Origin: Cybelea sp963824595
GTDB taxonomy: Bacteria > Vulcanimicrobiota > Vulcanimicrobiia > Vulcanimicrobiales > Vulcanimicrobiaceae
Direction: 5' to 3'
Assembly (NCBI GenBank): GCA_963824595.1
Contig: CAWGPY010000001.1
Location: forward strand, 496,001-560,000
Length of the DNA: 64,000 nucleotides
Below, one piece after another: positions 34,296 to 44,513 of this stretch (its first letter is position 1; each line of letters starts with the position of its first letter). The translations under genes and the position numbers were made by a program. The notes below the pieces were generated by a model that saw nothing but the letters and a program-made list of their open reading frames with translations, was not told the origin of the DNA and made no database searches.

Positions 34296-36299
34296 CTAAC
34301 GGGCGGCGAGAGCAAACTTCTTGAGGGCGAGGTCGGCGACGTTATCCGGGGTGAACCCGTAGGCCTTGGCGATTGCCGCCGCGGGCGCCGACGTGCCGAA
34401 TCTGTCGATGCCGAACGCGAAGCCGCGGTCGCCCACGTACTTGGCCCACCCGAGTGTGGCGCCGGCCTCGATGGACATGCGCGCCGTCACGGCCGGTGGA
34501 AGGACCTGGTCGCGATAGCCCCGCGGCTGGGCGTCGAACAGCTCCCAACACGGCATGGACACCACCCGCGTGGCGATGCCCTTCTCGTCGAGGATCTTCT
34601 TCGCATCGACGGCGAGCGCGACTTCCGAGCCCGTCCCGATCAGGATCACGTCGGGATTGCCGCCCGGCGCGTCGGCCAGCACGTACGCGCCCCTGCTCAC
34701 GGCGGCGTCGCGAGCGCCTAGGAACGGCAGCTTCTGCCGGGTGAGCACCAGCACGGTCGGCGCGCCCTTGCACGCGATCGCGACTTTCCACGCTTCCAGC
34801 GTCTCCAGCGAATCGGCGGGCCGGATCACGAAGCAGTTCGGCGTCGCGCGCAGCATCGCGAGCTGCTCGATCGGCTCGTGCGTCGGGCCGTCTTCGCCGA
34901 GGAAGACCGAGTCGTGCGTGAAGACATAGATAGAACGGATGCCGGTGAGACACGCGAGGCGCAGCGCCGGCTTGAGGTAATCCACGAAGTTGAAGAACGT
35001 GGCGGCGAACGGCAGCAGGCCGCCGTGCAGCGAGATGCCGCTGGTCGCCGCCGCCATGGCGTGTTCGCGGACACCGTAGTGGATGTTGCGTCCGGCGTAA
35101 TCGTTGGGCTCGAAGTCCCCGCAGTTCTTGAGATACGTTTTCGTCGAGGGGTCGAGGTCGGCCGATCCGCCGACGAGCTCGGGGAGCGCCGTGGCGATGG
35201 CGTTCATCACCGTGCCGCCGGCGTCGCGCGTCGCGATGCTGCCGTTCTCGGCGGTGAACGTGGGCCAGGGGAGATTCGGCGGCAGCTCGCACGCGAGTGC
35301 GCGCTCGAGCTGGCCCGATAGGTCGGCGTTGGCGCGCTTCCAGGCGTCGTACGTTGCACGCCACTGGTTCTCCAACTCGGCGCCCTTCGCGCCGACCTCG
35401 CGATAAAACGCGAGCACGTCGTCGGGGACGTAGAAGTCGGGCTCGAGCGGCCAGCCGAGCAGCTCCTTCGACTTCTTGACGTTGTCGGGTCCCAGCGGCT
35501 CGCCGTGCGCGAGATAACTGTCCTGGCGCGGCGACCCGTAGCCGATGTGCGTCCGGACGGCGATGAAGGACGGCCGGTCGGTGACGTTCTTTGCCACGCC
35601 GATCGCGTTATCGATCGCCGCGACGTCGTTGCCGCGATCGGCGTCGATGAACTGGGTATGCCAACCGCTGGCTTCGAAGCGCGCGACCGGGTCGTCGGAG
35701 AGCGCGACGTCCGTCGGTCCCGCGAGCGAGACGAGGTTGTCGTCGTAGAAGACGATCAGCTTTCCGAGCTTGAGGTGACCCGCCAGCGAGATTGCCTCTT
35801 GGCTGATCCCTTCCATGAGATCGCCGTCGCCGCAGAGACAGTACGTGTAGTGGTCCACGATCGCCGCGTCGTCGCGGTTGTAGACGGCGCCGAGATGCGC
35901 CTGTGCGATGGCCATTCCCACGGAGTTGGCAACGCCTTGTCCGAGCGGTCCGGTCGTGGCCTCGACTCCCGCGGTGCGTTCGGCCTCGGGGTGACCGGGC
36001 GTCTTGCTTCCGAGCTGCCGAAAGCTCTTGAGATCGTCGAGCGTGAGGTCGTACCCGGTGAGGTAGAGCAGCGCATAGAGGAGCATCGAGCCGTGACCCG
36101 CGGACAGGACGAACCGGTCGCGGTTGAGCCAATGAGGGTCCCGCGGGTTGAAGTGCAGGTGCCGCGTCCACAGCGTGTAGGCCAGCGCCGCGGCGCCCAT
36201 CGGCAGGCCCGGATGCCCCGAGTTGGCCTTCTGGACCGCGTCGACCGCTAGAAAGCGGATCGCGTTGATACGTTGCTCCTCGGCCGGCGAGTTGGGCAC
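34296..36299 (-). CDS. tkt: Transketolase
   Basis: A 667-residue thiamine-diphosphate enzyme of the non-oxidative pentose phosphate and Calvin cycles. Motifs: NSGHPGLPMGAA at the N-terminus, the ThDP GDGDLMEGISQEA, GHLKLGKLIVFYDDN, and the pyrimidine domain GVREHAMAAATSG. It is the first gene of the minus-strand operon and has the strongest ribosome site of the window (AAAGGAGGTTCC before GTG 36299). Confidence 0.97.
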   Translation of the reverse strand: MPNSPAEEQRINAIRFLAVDAVQKANSGHPGLPMGAAALAYTLWTRHLHFNPRDPHWLNRDRFVLSAGHGSMLLYALLYLTGYDLTLDDLKSFRQLGSKTPGHPEAERTAGVEATTGPLGQGVANSVGMAIAQAHLGAVYNRDDAAIVDHYTYCLCGDGDLMEGISQEAISLAGHLKLGKLIVFYDDNLVSLAGPTDVALSDDPVARFEASGWHTQFIDADRGNDVAAIDNAIGVAKNVTDRPSFIAVRTHIGYGSPRQDSYLAHGEPLGPDNVKKSKELLGWPLEPDFYVPDDVLAFYREVGAKGAELENQWRATYDAWKRANADLSGQLERALACELPPNLPWPTFTAENGSIATRDAGGTVMNAIATALPELVGGSADLDPSTKTYLKNCGDFEPNDYAGRNIHYGVREHAMAAATSGISLHGGLLPFAATFFNFVDYLKPALRLACLTGIRSIYVFTHDSVFLGEDGPTHEPIEQLAMLRATPNCFVIRPADSLETLEAWKVAIACKGAPTVLVLTRQKLPFLGARDAAVSRGAYVLADAPGGNPDVILIGTGSEVALAVDAKKILDEKGIATRVVSMPCWELFDAQPRGYRDQVLPPAVTARMSIEAGATLGWAKYVGDRGFAFGIDRFGTSAPAAAIAKAYGFTPDNVADLALKKFALAAR

Positions 36300-36391
36300 G
36301 GAACCTCCTTTAATAGAGCGTTATCCCCGCAGGGGAGTGGTGGATTTCGCGTTCGGCGGAACTTTTCTTACCCGCCGCTAAAGATTGAACG

Positions 36392-37215
<824 letters not shown>

Positions 37216-37219
<4 letters not shown>

Positions 37220-38352
37220 ATCCGCGCGTCCTGGAGATCGCGCCCTCGCTGATTCGCGAGATCTCGAGCCTGAAACGAAGCAGCTCGGTGGACCTCGGCC
37301 TCGGCGAGCCGTCGCTGTTGCCGAACCGCGACCACTTCGAAGCCGCGATGCGATACGTGGAAGAACGAGGCGTCAAGTACTCGCCCAACGCGGGCGACCC
37401 CGAGCTGCGCGACGCGATCGCCCGCTACTACGGCTATCCAAACATGGCCCGCGCCGAGAACGTGTGCGTGACCGTCGGCTCGCAAGAGGCGATGTACGTG
37501 ACCGTCAAGACGCTCCTCGATCCCGCGCGCGACGAACTGCTCGTCGTCGAGCCGGCGTTTCCGTCGTACCGGAAGATGGCCGCGCTCGAAGGAATCGCCG
37601 CGCGCAGCGTCGCGATGACCGAAGACGAGGACTTTGCGTTCGACGCCGAGCGCATCGTCGCGGCGATCGGCGAACGCACGCGCGCCGTCGTGATCTGCTC
37701 GCCATGCAATCCCACCGCACGCGTGCTCACTCAGGATGCCGCGGCGACCCTCGTCCGCGCGCTGGAACGGCGCGGCGGCGATCCGGTCTGGCTGATCCAC
37801 GACGAGATCTACCGCGAGCAGACGTTCGTCGACGGTGCCGTGGACCTGGCGCGCCACTATCCGCACACCGTCGTGACGAACTCGCTCAGCAAGAGCAACG
37901 CCCTCACCGGCCTGCGCCTCGGGTGGATCCTCGCGCCGGTCGAGTTCGTGGAGCAGGCGATCAAGGTGCACGCCTGGGCGACGTCGTGCGCCGACACGTT
38001 CGCGCAGCGCGTGGGCTTGCACGTCTTCACCGCGCCGGGCGCGCTGCGAGAACACGCCGGCTGGTACGAGGCGAGGCGCGAAGAGCTGCTCGCGGCGCTG
38101 CGCTCGAGCGGTCTGCGCTTCGTCCCCGTCGACGGCACGTTCTACGCCTGCGTCCGGCTGCCGCAGGGCGCGCGATCGTTGGCGGCCGCCCACGAGCTGA
38201 TCGAACGCCACGACGTCGTTGCGATTCCGGGCGTCGCGTTCGGCGATTCGATGGAGGGCTGGCTGCGCTTGAGCTGGGTGGGTGCGCCGGAGCTCGTGCG
38301 AACCGGCATCGAACGCATCGCCGCCTACTGTACGTCTACCTTGTCATCGTAA
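37216..38352 (+). CDS. Class I/II PLP aminotransferase, probable succinyldiaminopimelate transaminase
   Basis: A 378-residue fold-type I aminotransferase. The PLP Lys226 lies in NSLSKSNALTGLRLGW; CSPCNPTARVL and IHDEIYREQ supply the conserved Asn and Asp, and the C-terminal Arg is in GWLRLSWVGAP. Translational coupling to dapD suggests DapC activity, the next step of the pathway, but aspartate or aromatic aminotransferases have the same motifs. The last codons (ACCTTGTCATCG then TAA) fall in DNA resembling the short dispersed repeat, which may have replaced the original 3' end. Confidence 0.88.
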
Positions 38353-38390
38353 CCCACCTCGTCACCCTTAGCGCGGAGCTGATCCTCGGT

Positions 38391-38561
38391 GCTCCAGAAC
38401 GAGGGGCTCACCGTTCCAAGCGAACTCTCTGACTTTTTCGGGCCGGCCCGGAGGGCCGCTTCAAAACTTCGTGCTCCCGAAAAAGCAGCGAAACAGAAGC
38501 GCCACATGGAGGTGGCGCGACGAGCGTCTTCGCGGGAACGATGAGCCCCTCGTTTGGGAGC
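38391..38561. repeat. Structured inverted repeat, copy B
   Basis: Core 38408-38534 is the reverse complement of 2520-2646 with 5 differences in 127 bases. The same nested hairpins form: GCGCCAC/GTGGCGC, CTTTTTCGGG/CCCGAAAAAG and CGGCCC/GGGCCG. The outer arms 38391-38417 and 38535-38561 pair at 24 of 27 positions. Their sequence (GAGGGGCTCA) differs from copy A (GAAGTGGGTCA), yet both arms changed together. A CCTTGTCATCG/GTCACCCTTAGC stretch upstream (about 38338-38374) resembles the short dispersed repeat. Confidence 0.9.
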
Positions 38562-38585
38562 GCGTGTGGATCGCTGCGCGCGCCC

Positions 38586-39326
38586 TTAGCCCGGGTGCGC
38601 TTCGGCTGCGCGTTGCGGAAAGCGCACGATGCAGATGACGACGAGCGCGGCGACGATCGCCGACGCGAGCGGCCGGCCGATTGCGAGGCCGCCGTCGGCG
38701 TGCGGCTTGTCGAGAAAGTCGCCGAGCGTCGCGCCGAGCGGGCGCGTCAAGATGAAGGCCGCCCAGAACAGCGTCGCTCGCGAGATCGCCGTGCGATAGT
38801 AGGCCGCTGCGACGCCGGCGAGCCCCGCGCCAAAGACCGCCGCGCCTCCGACGTACCCCAGCCCCGACGCGGCGACCCAATCGCCGAGCGCCGTGCCCAG
38901 CGTCTGCGAGAACGTAATCGTGGCCCAGTAGAACGTCTCGACGCGGGGCGTCCGCACCGTATCGATCGAGACCGAGCCCTCGAGCGCGTACCATAGGCCG
39001 AGCGTCGCGAGCACGCAGCCGAGCAGCACCAGCGAGCCGCCCAGATAGCCGATTCCGAGCGACCGGTCGACGAAGTCGGCCATCGTGGTTCCGGCGGTCG
39101 TTGACGCGACGATCGTCGCCCAGTAGAGGAGCGGATTGAATCGCGTCGCCGCGATCTGCAGCCAGACCAGGATCGCGAGCACCGAGAGAAAGATCGTGCT
39201 CGCCGCGGCGTATCCCAGGTTGAAGGTCATCGAAAGCGTATCGCCGCCGGTCTCTCCCAGGGTCGTCGCCGCGATCTTCGTGAGCCAAAAGCCGAGGGTG
39301 ACGGCCGGAACTTTGCTCGAGCTCAC
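38586..39326 (-). CDS. Multi-spanning membrane protein (COG4705-like), fourfold internal repeat
   Basis: A 246-residue integral membrane protein with about eight hydrophobic segments. The pattern W-x-x-(I/F)-x-x-x-(T)-x-G-T-x-(L/M)-(A/G)-D-(F/W) recurs: KIAATTLGETGGD, WATIVASTTAGTTMADF, WATITFSQTLGTALGDW and WAAFILTRPLGATLGDF. The conserved polar Thr/Gly/Asp per repeat inside membrane segments suggests a channel or transporter. I recognise similarity to uncharacterised COG4705 proteins, not a tested function. Start ATG 39326. It lies next to repeat copy B. Confidence 0.75.
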   Translation of the reverse strand: MSSSKVPAVTLGFWLTKIAATTLGETGGDTLSMTFNLGYAAASTIFLSVLAILVWLQIAATRFNPLLYWATIVASTTAGTTMADFVDRSLGIGYLGGSLVLLGCVLATLGLWYALEGSVSIDTVRTPRVETFYWATITFSQTLGTALGDWVAASGLGYVGGAAVFGAGLAGVAAAYYRTAISRATLFWAAFILTRPLGATLGDFLDKPHADGGLAIGRPLASAIVAALVVICIVRFPQRAAEAHPG

Positions 39327-39339
39327 CGCTTAACGTCCT

Positions 39340-40701
39340 CTAAGCGATCCACACCGTCTGAACGTTCACGAACTCGTGGATGCCGAACGCGGAGAGCTCG
39401 CGTCCGTAGCCGCTCTTCTTGACGCCGCCGAACGGCAGGCGCGGGTCGCTTGCGACCATGCCGTTGACGAACACCGAGCCCGCCTCGACGCGGGCCGCGA
39501 TCGCTTCGGCGGCGGGAACGTCGCGCGTCCACACGCTGGAGCCGAGGCCGTACTGGGACGCGTTGGCGAGCTCGAGCGCGTGCTCGCGGTCGCGGGCGCG
39601 CACGACGGCCGCGGCCGGCCCGAAGACTTCCTCGTCGAACATGCGCGTGCCCGGGACCACGCCTTCGACGATCGTCGGTTCGTAAAAGAAACCCTCGCCC
39701 TGGAGCCGCTTGCCGCCCAGCGCCGCGCGCGCGCCCGCCGCGACGGTCGAGCTCACCTGTTCGTCGATCGTATCGCGCAGGTCGCGCCGCGCGCACGGGC
39801 CGATCTGCACGCGTTCTTCCATCGGATTTCCAACGACTTGGGCGCCCGCGCGCTCGACGAAGCGGGTCAAGAACTCGTCGTAGACGCCGTCTTCGATGAT
39901 GAATCGCTTGGCGGCGATGCAGCTCTCGCCGTTGTTCTGAAAGCGCGCCGTCACCGCGGTGCGTGCCGCCGTCTCGAGATCGGCGTCGGAGAAGACGACG
40001 AAGGCGTCGGAACCGCCGAGCTCGAGCACGCACTTCTTGAGGGTCTCGCCGGCCGCGCTCGCGACGGCGGCGCCGGCGACCTCGCTGCCGGTGAGCGTGA
40101 CGGCGGCGACGCGCGGATCGCGGACGACCGGGGCGATGCCCTCTCCGCGTGCGACGAGCACGCCGAAGAGCCCGTCCGGCGCGCCCGCGTCGCGGAAGAC
40201 GCGCTCCAGCTCGAGCGCGCAACGCGTCGTGTTGGCCGCGTGCTTGAGCAGCAGCGCGTTGCCGGCCATCAGGGCGGGGGCCGCCGCCCGCACGACCTGC
40301 CAGAAGGGAAAGTTCCACGGCATTACCGCGAGCACGACGCCCAGCGGCCGGAAGGCGACGTAGCTGCGCGCTGCGTTCGACGGCGCGGGTTGCGGCGCCA
40401 GCATCTCGGCGCCGTGGCCGGCGAAGTAGTCGAATGCCCACGCGCACTTCTCGACCTCGGCGCGCGCCTGGACGATCGGTTTGCCCATCTCGCGAACCGC
40501 GGTCACCGCGAGCGCGTCGCTCTCCGCGCGCAGGCGCGCGGCGCACCCACGCAACAGCGCGGCGCGATCGTCGAGCGACGCCGCGCTCCAGCCGCGCGAC
40601 GCGCGTGCGGCGGCGGCGACTCGCGCCTCGATCTGCGACGGGTCCATCAGCGGGATTCGCTCGAGCACGCGCCCGGTCGCCGGATCGATCGTCTCGATCA
40701 T
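39340..40701 (-). CDS. NAD(P)-dependent aldehyde dehydrogenase (succinate-semialdehyde type)
   Basis: A 453-residue ALDH, the length of the short succinate-semialdehyde dehydrogenase group. Catalytic Glu is in LELGGSDAFVVF and Cys in FQNNGESCIAAKRF; VMPWNFPFWQ and TGSEVAGAAVA form the cofactor site, and PFGGVKKSGYGREL ends the domain. ATG 40701 overlaps the stop of the M16 gene. The substrate is inferred only from family resemblance. Confidence 0.92.
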   Translation of the reverse strand: MIETIDPATGRVLERIPLMDPSQIEARVAAAARASRGWSAASLDDRAALLRGCAARLRAESDALAVTAVREMGKPIVQARAEVEKCAWAFDYFAGHGAEMLAPQPAPSNAARSYVAFRPLGVVLAVMPWNFPFWQVVRAAAPALMAGNALLLKHAANTTRCALELERVFRDAGAPDGLFGVLVARGEGIAPVVRDPRVAAVTLTGSEVAGAAVASAAGETLKKCVLELGGSDAFVVFSDADLETAARTAVTARFQNNGESCIAAKRFIIEDGVYDEFLTRFVERAGAQVVGNPMEERVQIGPCARRDLRDTIDEQVSSTVAAGARAALGGKRLQGEGFFYEPTIVEGVVPGTRMFDEEVFGPAAAVVRARDREHALELANASQYGLGSSVWTRDVPAAEAIAARVEAGSVFVNGMVASDPRLPFGGVKKSGYGRELSAFGIHEFVNVQTVWIA

Positions 40702-43376
40702 AGCGCGCGATACGCCCACGGTCCCGAGGGCCCGGCGTAGACCTCGATCAGCTTGCCGGGCCGCAGGTAGTCGCGTGCGACCCGCTGGACGTCGGCCGCG
40801 GTGATGCGCGCGAAGCGTTCGTCGAGCGTGCCGTAATAGTTGAGCGGCAGATCGTTGGTCTCGATGTCGATCAGCTGCTTCGCCTGGCCGGTCGAGGACG
40901 CTTCTTCGAGCAACGCGTTGCCGGCGAGCCGGATCTTCGCCTCTTGCAGCTCGGTCGCGGAGACGGGTTGGTCTTGCAGCGCGATCAGCTGTCTGCGGAC
41001 GAGATCCACGGCTTCGACGACGCGCTGCGGCGACGCGCTGAGCTCGATTCGAAAGTCGCCGCGGTCGCCGTCGGACTCCAGCGAGCTGCTCACGCTGTAC
41101 ACGAGGCCGCGCTTCTGGCGAAGCTCTTGCCACAGTCGCGACTCGAAGGCTCCGCTGCCGCCCAGAATCTGGTTGAGCACGAGGAACGTGTCGTAATCCT
41201 TGCTCGAGCGCGAGAGAGCGGGCTGGCCGAGACGGATGTAGACTTGATTGGCGGCCGTCCCGATGTAATCGTGCCCGCTGGTCGCCGCCGGAATCGGCAT
41301 CAGCCGCGGGTCGGGCTTCGCGCCGCTCACTCGCCACGTTCCGAACGTCGCTTCGAGCGCGGCGCGCACGCGTTGTGGCGACACGTCTCCCACGACCGCG
41401 ATCGTCGTGAGATCCGGACGCCAATAGGTGGCCGCGTACGCCAGCAGATCGTCGCGCCCGATCGCCGTCACGCTCTGCGCGGTCGGCTGCCGCAGCGTCG
41501 GATCGCCGGGCGCGAGCAACAGCCGGTTGTAGGCCCGGTCGATCTGCACCCCGGAGATGTTCCCTTCGGATTGCAGGCTGTTCGCCAGCTGCGACCGCTC
41601 GATGCCGAACCACGGATCCGCGAACGTGGGATGTGCTTCGCCGTCGGCGACGATCGCGACGATGCGCTCGAAGTCGCCGGGCGTCCCCTGCGCCGAGAAC
41701 GTTTGGCCGGTTTCGACGAACGCGCCCATCTCGTCGGTCGCCTTGCGCCGCTGCGCGAACGGATACTGCTCGCTGCCGTAGTCGGCCGCCGACGACGCGA
41801 GGCGCGCGATGCCTTCCTTCCCCGGCGACTCGAACGCGGGCGACGTCGCGATCCTGCCGCGCAGCACGAACGTCGGGCGGTCGTTCTTCACCTGAACGAG
41901 CACGCGCAGCCCGTTCGAGAGCCGGAACTCGACGGGAGCCAGGGTGCTGCGCGCCGTGGTGGGCGTTCGCACCGCCTTGGCGATCCACGCGGGCTCGACG
42001 ATCGGTCCGTTGGGAACCCGTTTGGAGAAGTCGTCGCTCGCCTCGGCACTGCTCTTCTGCGAGCTGCCGCGCGGCGGGCTCTCGTTGGGCGTGAGATGTC
42101 CCACGACCGTCGGCTTGCGCAGGTACGTGCGGGTGGCCGCGACCAGGTCGTCGCCGGTCAGCGCCGCGAGTCGCGTATCCTCGGACGAGATCTTCTCGCC
42201 GACGATACCGTAAGTGTAACCGGCGAGGCTGCCGATGCCGTCGATCGAGTCGGCGGAGTAGAGACGCTCGGCGATGGTCAGCCGCTTGGCGGCCACGACC
42301 AAATCGGGATCGTATCCGTTCTGCAGCACCGAGTCGAGCGTGGCTTGAAACACCGACTGGGCCTCGGCCGCCGTGCGTCCGGGGTTGAGCACGATGAAGA
42401 CGTGCAGCAGGCCGCCGCGCAGCTGCGTGTCGGCGTTGGCCTCGATCGCGAGCGCGATGTTGCTTTGCACCAGCGCACGATAGAACGGCGAACGCTGGTT
42501 CTCCAGCAGCGTCGAGAGCGTGCTGATCGCCGGCTCGCCGCGTTGCGTGTCGCCCGGAATCGCATAGGCGAGGTCGAGGATCTCGAACGGGAACGGGAAC
42601 TCCGCTTCGACCGTCTTACCCGCGGATGCGACGGGGTTTGCGTTTTGCCGGGCGGGCAACGTCTTCGACGGAATCGCGCCGAAGTAGCGCTGAGCCTTGG
42701 CGAAAATCGTGGCGTGCGACACGTCGCCGGCGACCACGAGCGTCGCGTTGTTGGGCGCGTACCACTCGCGGTAATACCGTGCGATGTCGGCGACGGTGGC
42801 GCGGGCCACGTCTTCGCGGCTCCCGAGCGGCGTCCGTCCCGCGGGCTGGCCGGGAAACGCCGCGGCGCGGACCCGCGCGAGCAAGTTGAAGAAGGGCGAG
42901 CTGGCGTCGCCGTCGAGCTCGTTGAGCACCGCGTTCCGCTCGATCGCCCAATCCGCCGCGCGCAAGGCCGCATGCTGCATTCGATCGGCCTCGATGTAGA
43001 GCGCCACGTCAACCTTGTCGGCCGGCATCTCGAAGTAGAACTGCGTGTAGTCGTAGCTCGTCTCGCCGTTCATCTGGGCCCCCAGCCGCGCGGTGATATC
43101 GTCGAGGCCGCCGCCCGAGATCTGCGGCGTCCCTCGAAACAACATGTGCTCGAGCGCGTGGGCGAGGCCGGTCTTTCCGGGCGTCTCCTGCAGCGAGCCA
43201 AAGCCGTACCAGACGGCGCTCTGGACGACCGGAGCGGCGCGATCCTCCACGACGACCACGCGCAATCCGTTGCGCAGGGTGGTCGTGAAGATGCCGCCGT
43301 CGCCGGGCCCGCTCTGCGCCGCCGCGGCGGCCGGAACGAGCAGCGCGATGACGAGCGCGAGGACGAAACGTTTCAC
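40698..43376 (-). CDS. Secreted M16 family zinc metallopeptidase, duplicated
   Basis: An 892-residue pitrilysin-type protease with a signal peptide (MKRFVLALVIALLVPAAAAAQ). The inverted zinc motif HxxEH is present (HALEH, 73-77) with a downstream Glu in the ERNAVLNEL region. The second half (from about 480) is a homologous but inactive M16 unit (NGLRVLVQVKNDRPTF, RQKRGLVYSVSS). The fold encloses and cuts peptides, here in the periplasm. GTG 43376 overlaps the ftcD stop, and the stop overlaps the ALDH start. Confidence 0.92.
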   Translation of the reverse strand: MKRFVLALVIALLVPAAAAAQSGPGDGGIFTTTLRNGLRVVVVEDRAAPVVQSAVWYGFGSLQETPGKTGLAHALEHMLFRGTPQISGGGLDDITARLGAQMNGETSYDYTQFYFEMPADKVDVALYIEADRMQHAALRAADWAIERNAVLNELDGDASSPFFNLLARVRAAAFPGQPAGRTPLGSREDVARATVADIARYYREWYAPNNATLVVAGDVSHATIFAKAQRYFGAIPSKTLPARQNANPVASAGKTVEAEFPFPFEILDLAYAIPGDTQRGEPAISTLSTLLENQRSPFYRALVQSNIALAIEANADTQLRGGLLHVFIVLNPGRTAAEAQSVFQATLDSVLQNGYDPDLVVAAKRLTIAERLYSADSIDGIGSLAGYTYGIVGEKISSEDTRLAALTGDDLVAATRTYLRKPTVVGHLTPNESPPRGSSQKSSAEASDDFSKRVPNGPIVEPAWIAKAVRTPTTARSTLAPVEFRLSNGLRVLVQVKNDRPTFVLRGRIATSPAFESPGKEGIARLASSAADYGSEQYPFAQRRKATDEMGAFVETGQTFSAQGTPGDFERIVAIVADGEAHPTFADPWFGIERSQLANSLQSEGNISGVQIDRAYNRLLLAPGDPTLRQPTAQSVTAIGRDDLLAYAATYWRPDLTTIAVVGDVSPQRVRAALEATFGTWRVSGAKPDPRLMPIPAATSGHDYIGTAANQVYIRLGQPALSRSSKDYDTFLVLNQILGGSGAFESRLWQELRQKRGLVYSVSSSLESDGDRGDFRIELSASPQRVVEAVDLVRRQLIALQDQPVSATELQEAKIRLAGNALLEEASSTGQAKQLIDIETNDLPLNYYGTLDERFARITAADVQRVARDYLRPGKLIEVYAGPSGPWAYRAL

Positions 43377-44191
43377 AGGCTATCGACTCCCAAATAATAC
43401 GCCGCGGCCGTCTCGACCGCGGCCCGCGGAACGCAGCCGATCAGCTCGCAGCGTAAGAGCTCGATGCCGCGTTGCGCGGCCAACCGGCGGATCAGCTCCA
43501 CGACGCGATAGAGCGGGGTTGCAGCATAATCCGTGACGTTGAGAGAGACCTGCACGCGATCGGCGCCGCGGGGCAGCCCCAGCGCGCGCAGCGAGCGCAG
43601 GCCCCCGTCCCGCTCGCGGACGGCGCGGGCGATCGCTGCGGCTGCGGCGAGATCGGCACTCGCCAGCTCGACGTTGAACGCGATGAGGACGTCGCGCGCC
43701 CCGATGGCGATCGCGCCGGCCGTCGCGTGCCGCGCCGGTCCGCCTTCGTCGGGCGCCCAGCCCGCGTTCGCACGGATCTCCGGAAGCAGCGAGCGCTCGG
43801 AGCGCTTCGCCGCTGCGCCGTAATAGAAGGAAGGGATGCCGTGGCGCCGCCAGATCTCGGCGCCGGCGCGATGGGCCAGGGCGGCGGCATCGGGGAGCCC
43901 GGCGCCCGCGAGCGGCACGAACGGGAGAACGTCGAGCGCCCCGATGCGGGGATGCACGCCGGAGTGCCGGCGCAGGTCGATGCGTTCGAGGGCGACGCCG
44001 GCGAGCGCGACCGCAGCGTCGAGCACCTGCTCGGCATCGCCCACCACCGTCAAGACGCTGCGATGGTGCACCCGATCGCTGCTGCGATCGAGCAACCGCG
44101 CGCCGGTCGCCTCGACGGCGGCGCAGGCCGCGTCGATCGCCGCGGAGTCGCGACCTTCCGACAGGTTCGGCACGATTTCGAAGAGCGCCAC
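43373..44191 (-). CDS. ftcD: Glutamate formimidoyltransferase
   Basis: A 272-residue protein matching the formiminotransferase domain of FtcD, somewhat short for the family. It moves the formimino group of formimidoylglutamate to tetrahydrofolate. Motifs: EIVPNLSEGRD at the N-terminus, DLRRHSGVHPRIGALDVLPFVPL, GIPSFYYGAAA and VLIAFNVELAS. No cyclodeaminase domain is fused. It is 24 kb from the hut operon and is the first gene of an ftcD-M16-ALDH unit. GTG start at 44191. Confidence 0.93.
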   Translation of the reverse strand: MALFEIVPNLSEGRDSAAIDAACAAVEATGARLLDRSSDRVHHRSVLTVVGDAEQVLDAAVALAGVALERIDLRRHSGVHPRIGALDVLPFVPLAGAGLPDAAALAHRAGAEIWRRHGIPSFYYGAAAKRSERSLLPEIRANAGWAPDEGGPARHATAGAIAIGARDVLIAFNVELASADLAAAAAIARAVRERDGGLRSLRALGLPRGADRVQVSLNVTDYAATPLYRVVELIRRLAAQRGIELLRCELIGCVPRAAVETAAAYYLGVDSL

Positions 44192-44273
44192 GACGGTCGT
44201 CTTCGAAGGGCGGTTGCGACGCGCCCCTTCCGATTCGGCTTAAAGAACCCCGTGCGCGGGTAATGCAGCCAGC

Positions 44274-44513
44274 ATGAGTTTCAAGGAAGAGTTGGACAAA
44301 GGCCTCGACGTGGTCAAGAAGGCGGCCGCGAACGTCAAGGACGCGGTCACGGAAGCGGCGCATCGCGGCGCCGCCGATGGTGAGGAAGCGAAGCGCGACC
44401 TCGCCGGCGACGAGATGACGCCGGGCGAGAAGCTCGGCTCGGTGGTCAATCAGGCGAAGGAGACCACGCTCGCCGACGTGGACCGCCTGAAGCGCGACGT
44501 GCGAGGAACCTAG
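44274..44513 (+). CDS. Small highly charged helical protein of unknown function
   Basis: A 79-residue, Lys/Asp/Glu/Ala-rich protein predicted to be helical throughout (EELDKGLDVVKKAAANVKDAVTEAA, ...LGSVVNQAKETTLADVDRLKRDV). There are no cysteines and no signal peptide. The composition recalls CsbD- or LEA-like stress proteins, but no family motif is certain. The start ATG follows an AGCC context with no strong Shine-Dalgarno. The stop TAG shares bases with the radA stop on the other strand. Confidence 0.7.
   Translation: MSFKEELDKGLDVVKKAAANVKDAVTEAAHRGAADGEEAKRDLAGDEMTPGEKLGSVVNQAKETTLADVDRLKRDVRGT

Noticed and set aside
32144..34324. 726-codon plus-strand frame opposite tal-pgi
   Set aside because: Low-complexity Arg/Val/Asp composition without motifs; the minus strand has two complete enzyme domains.
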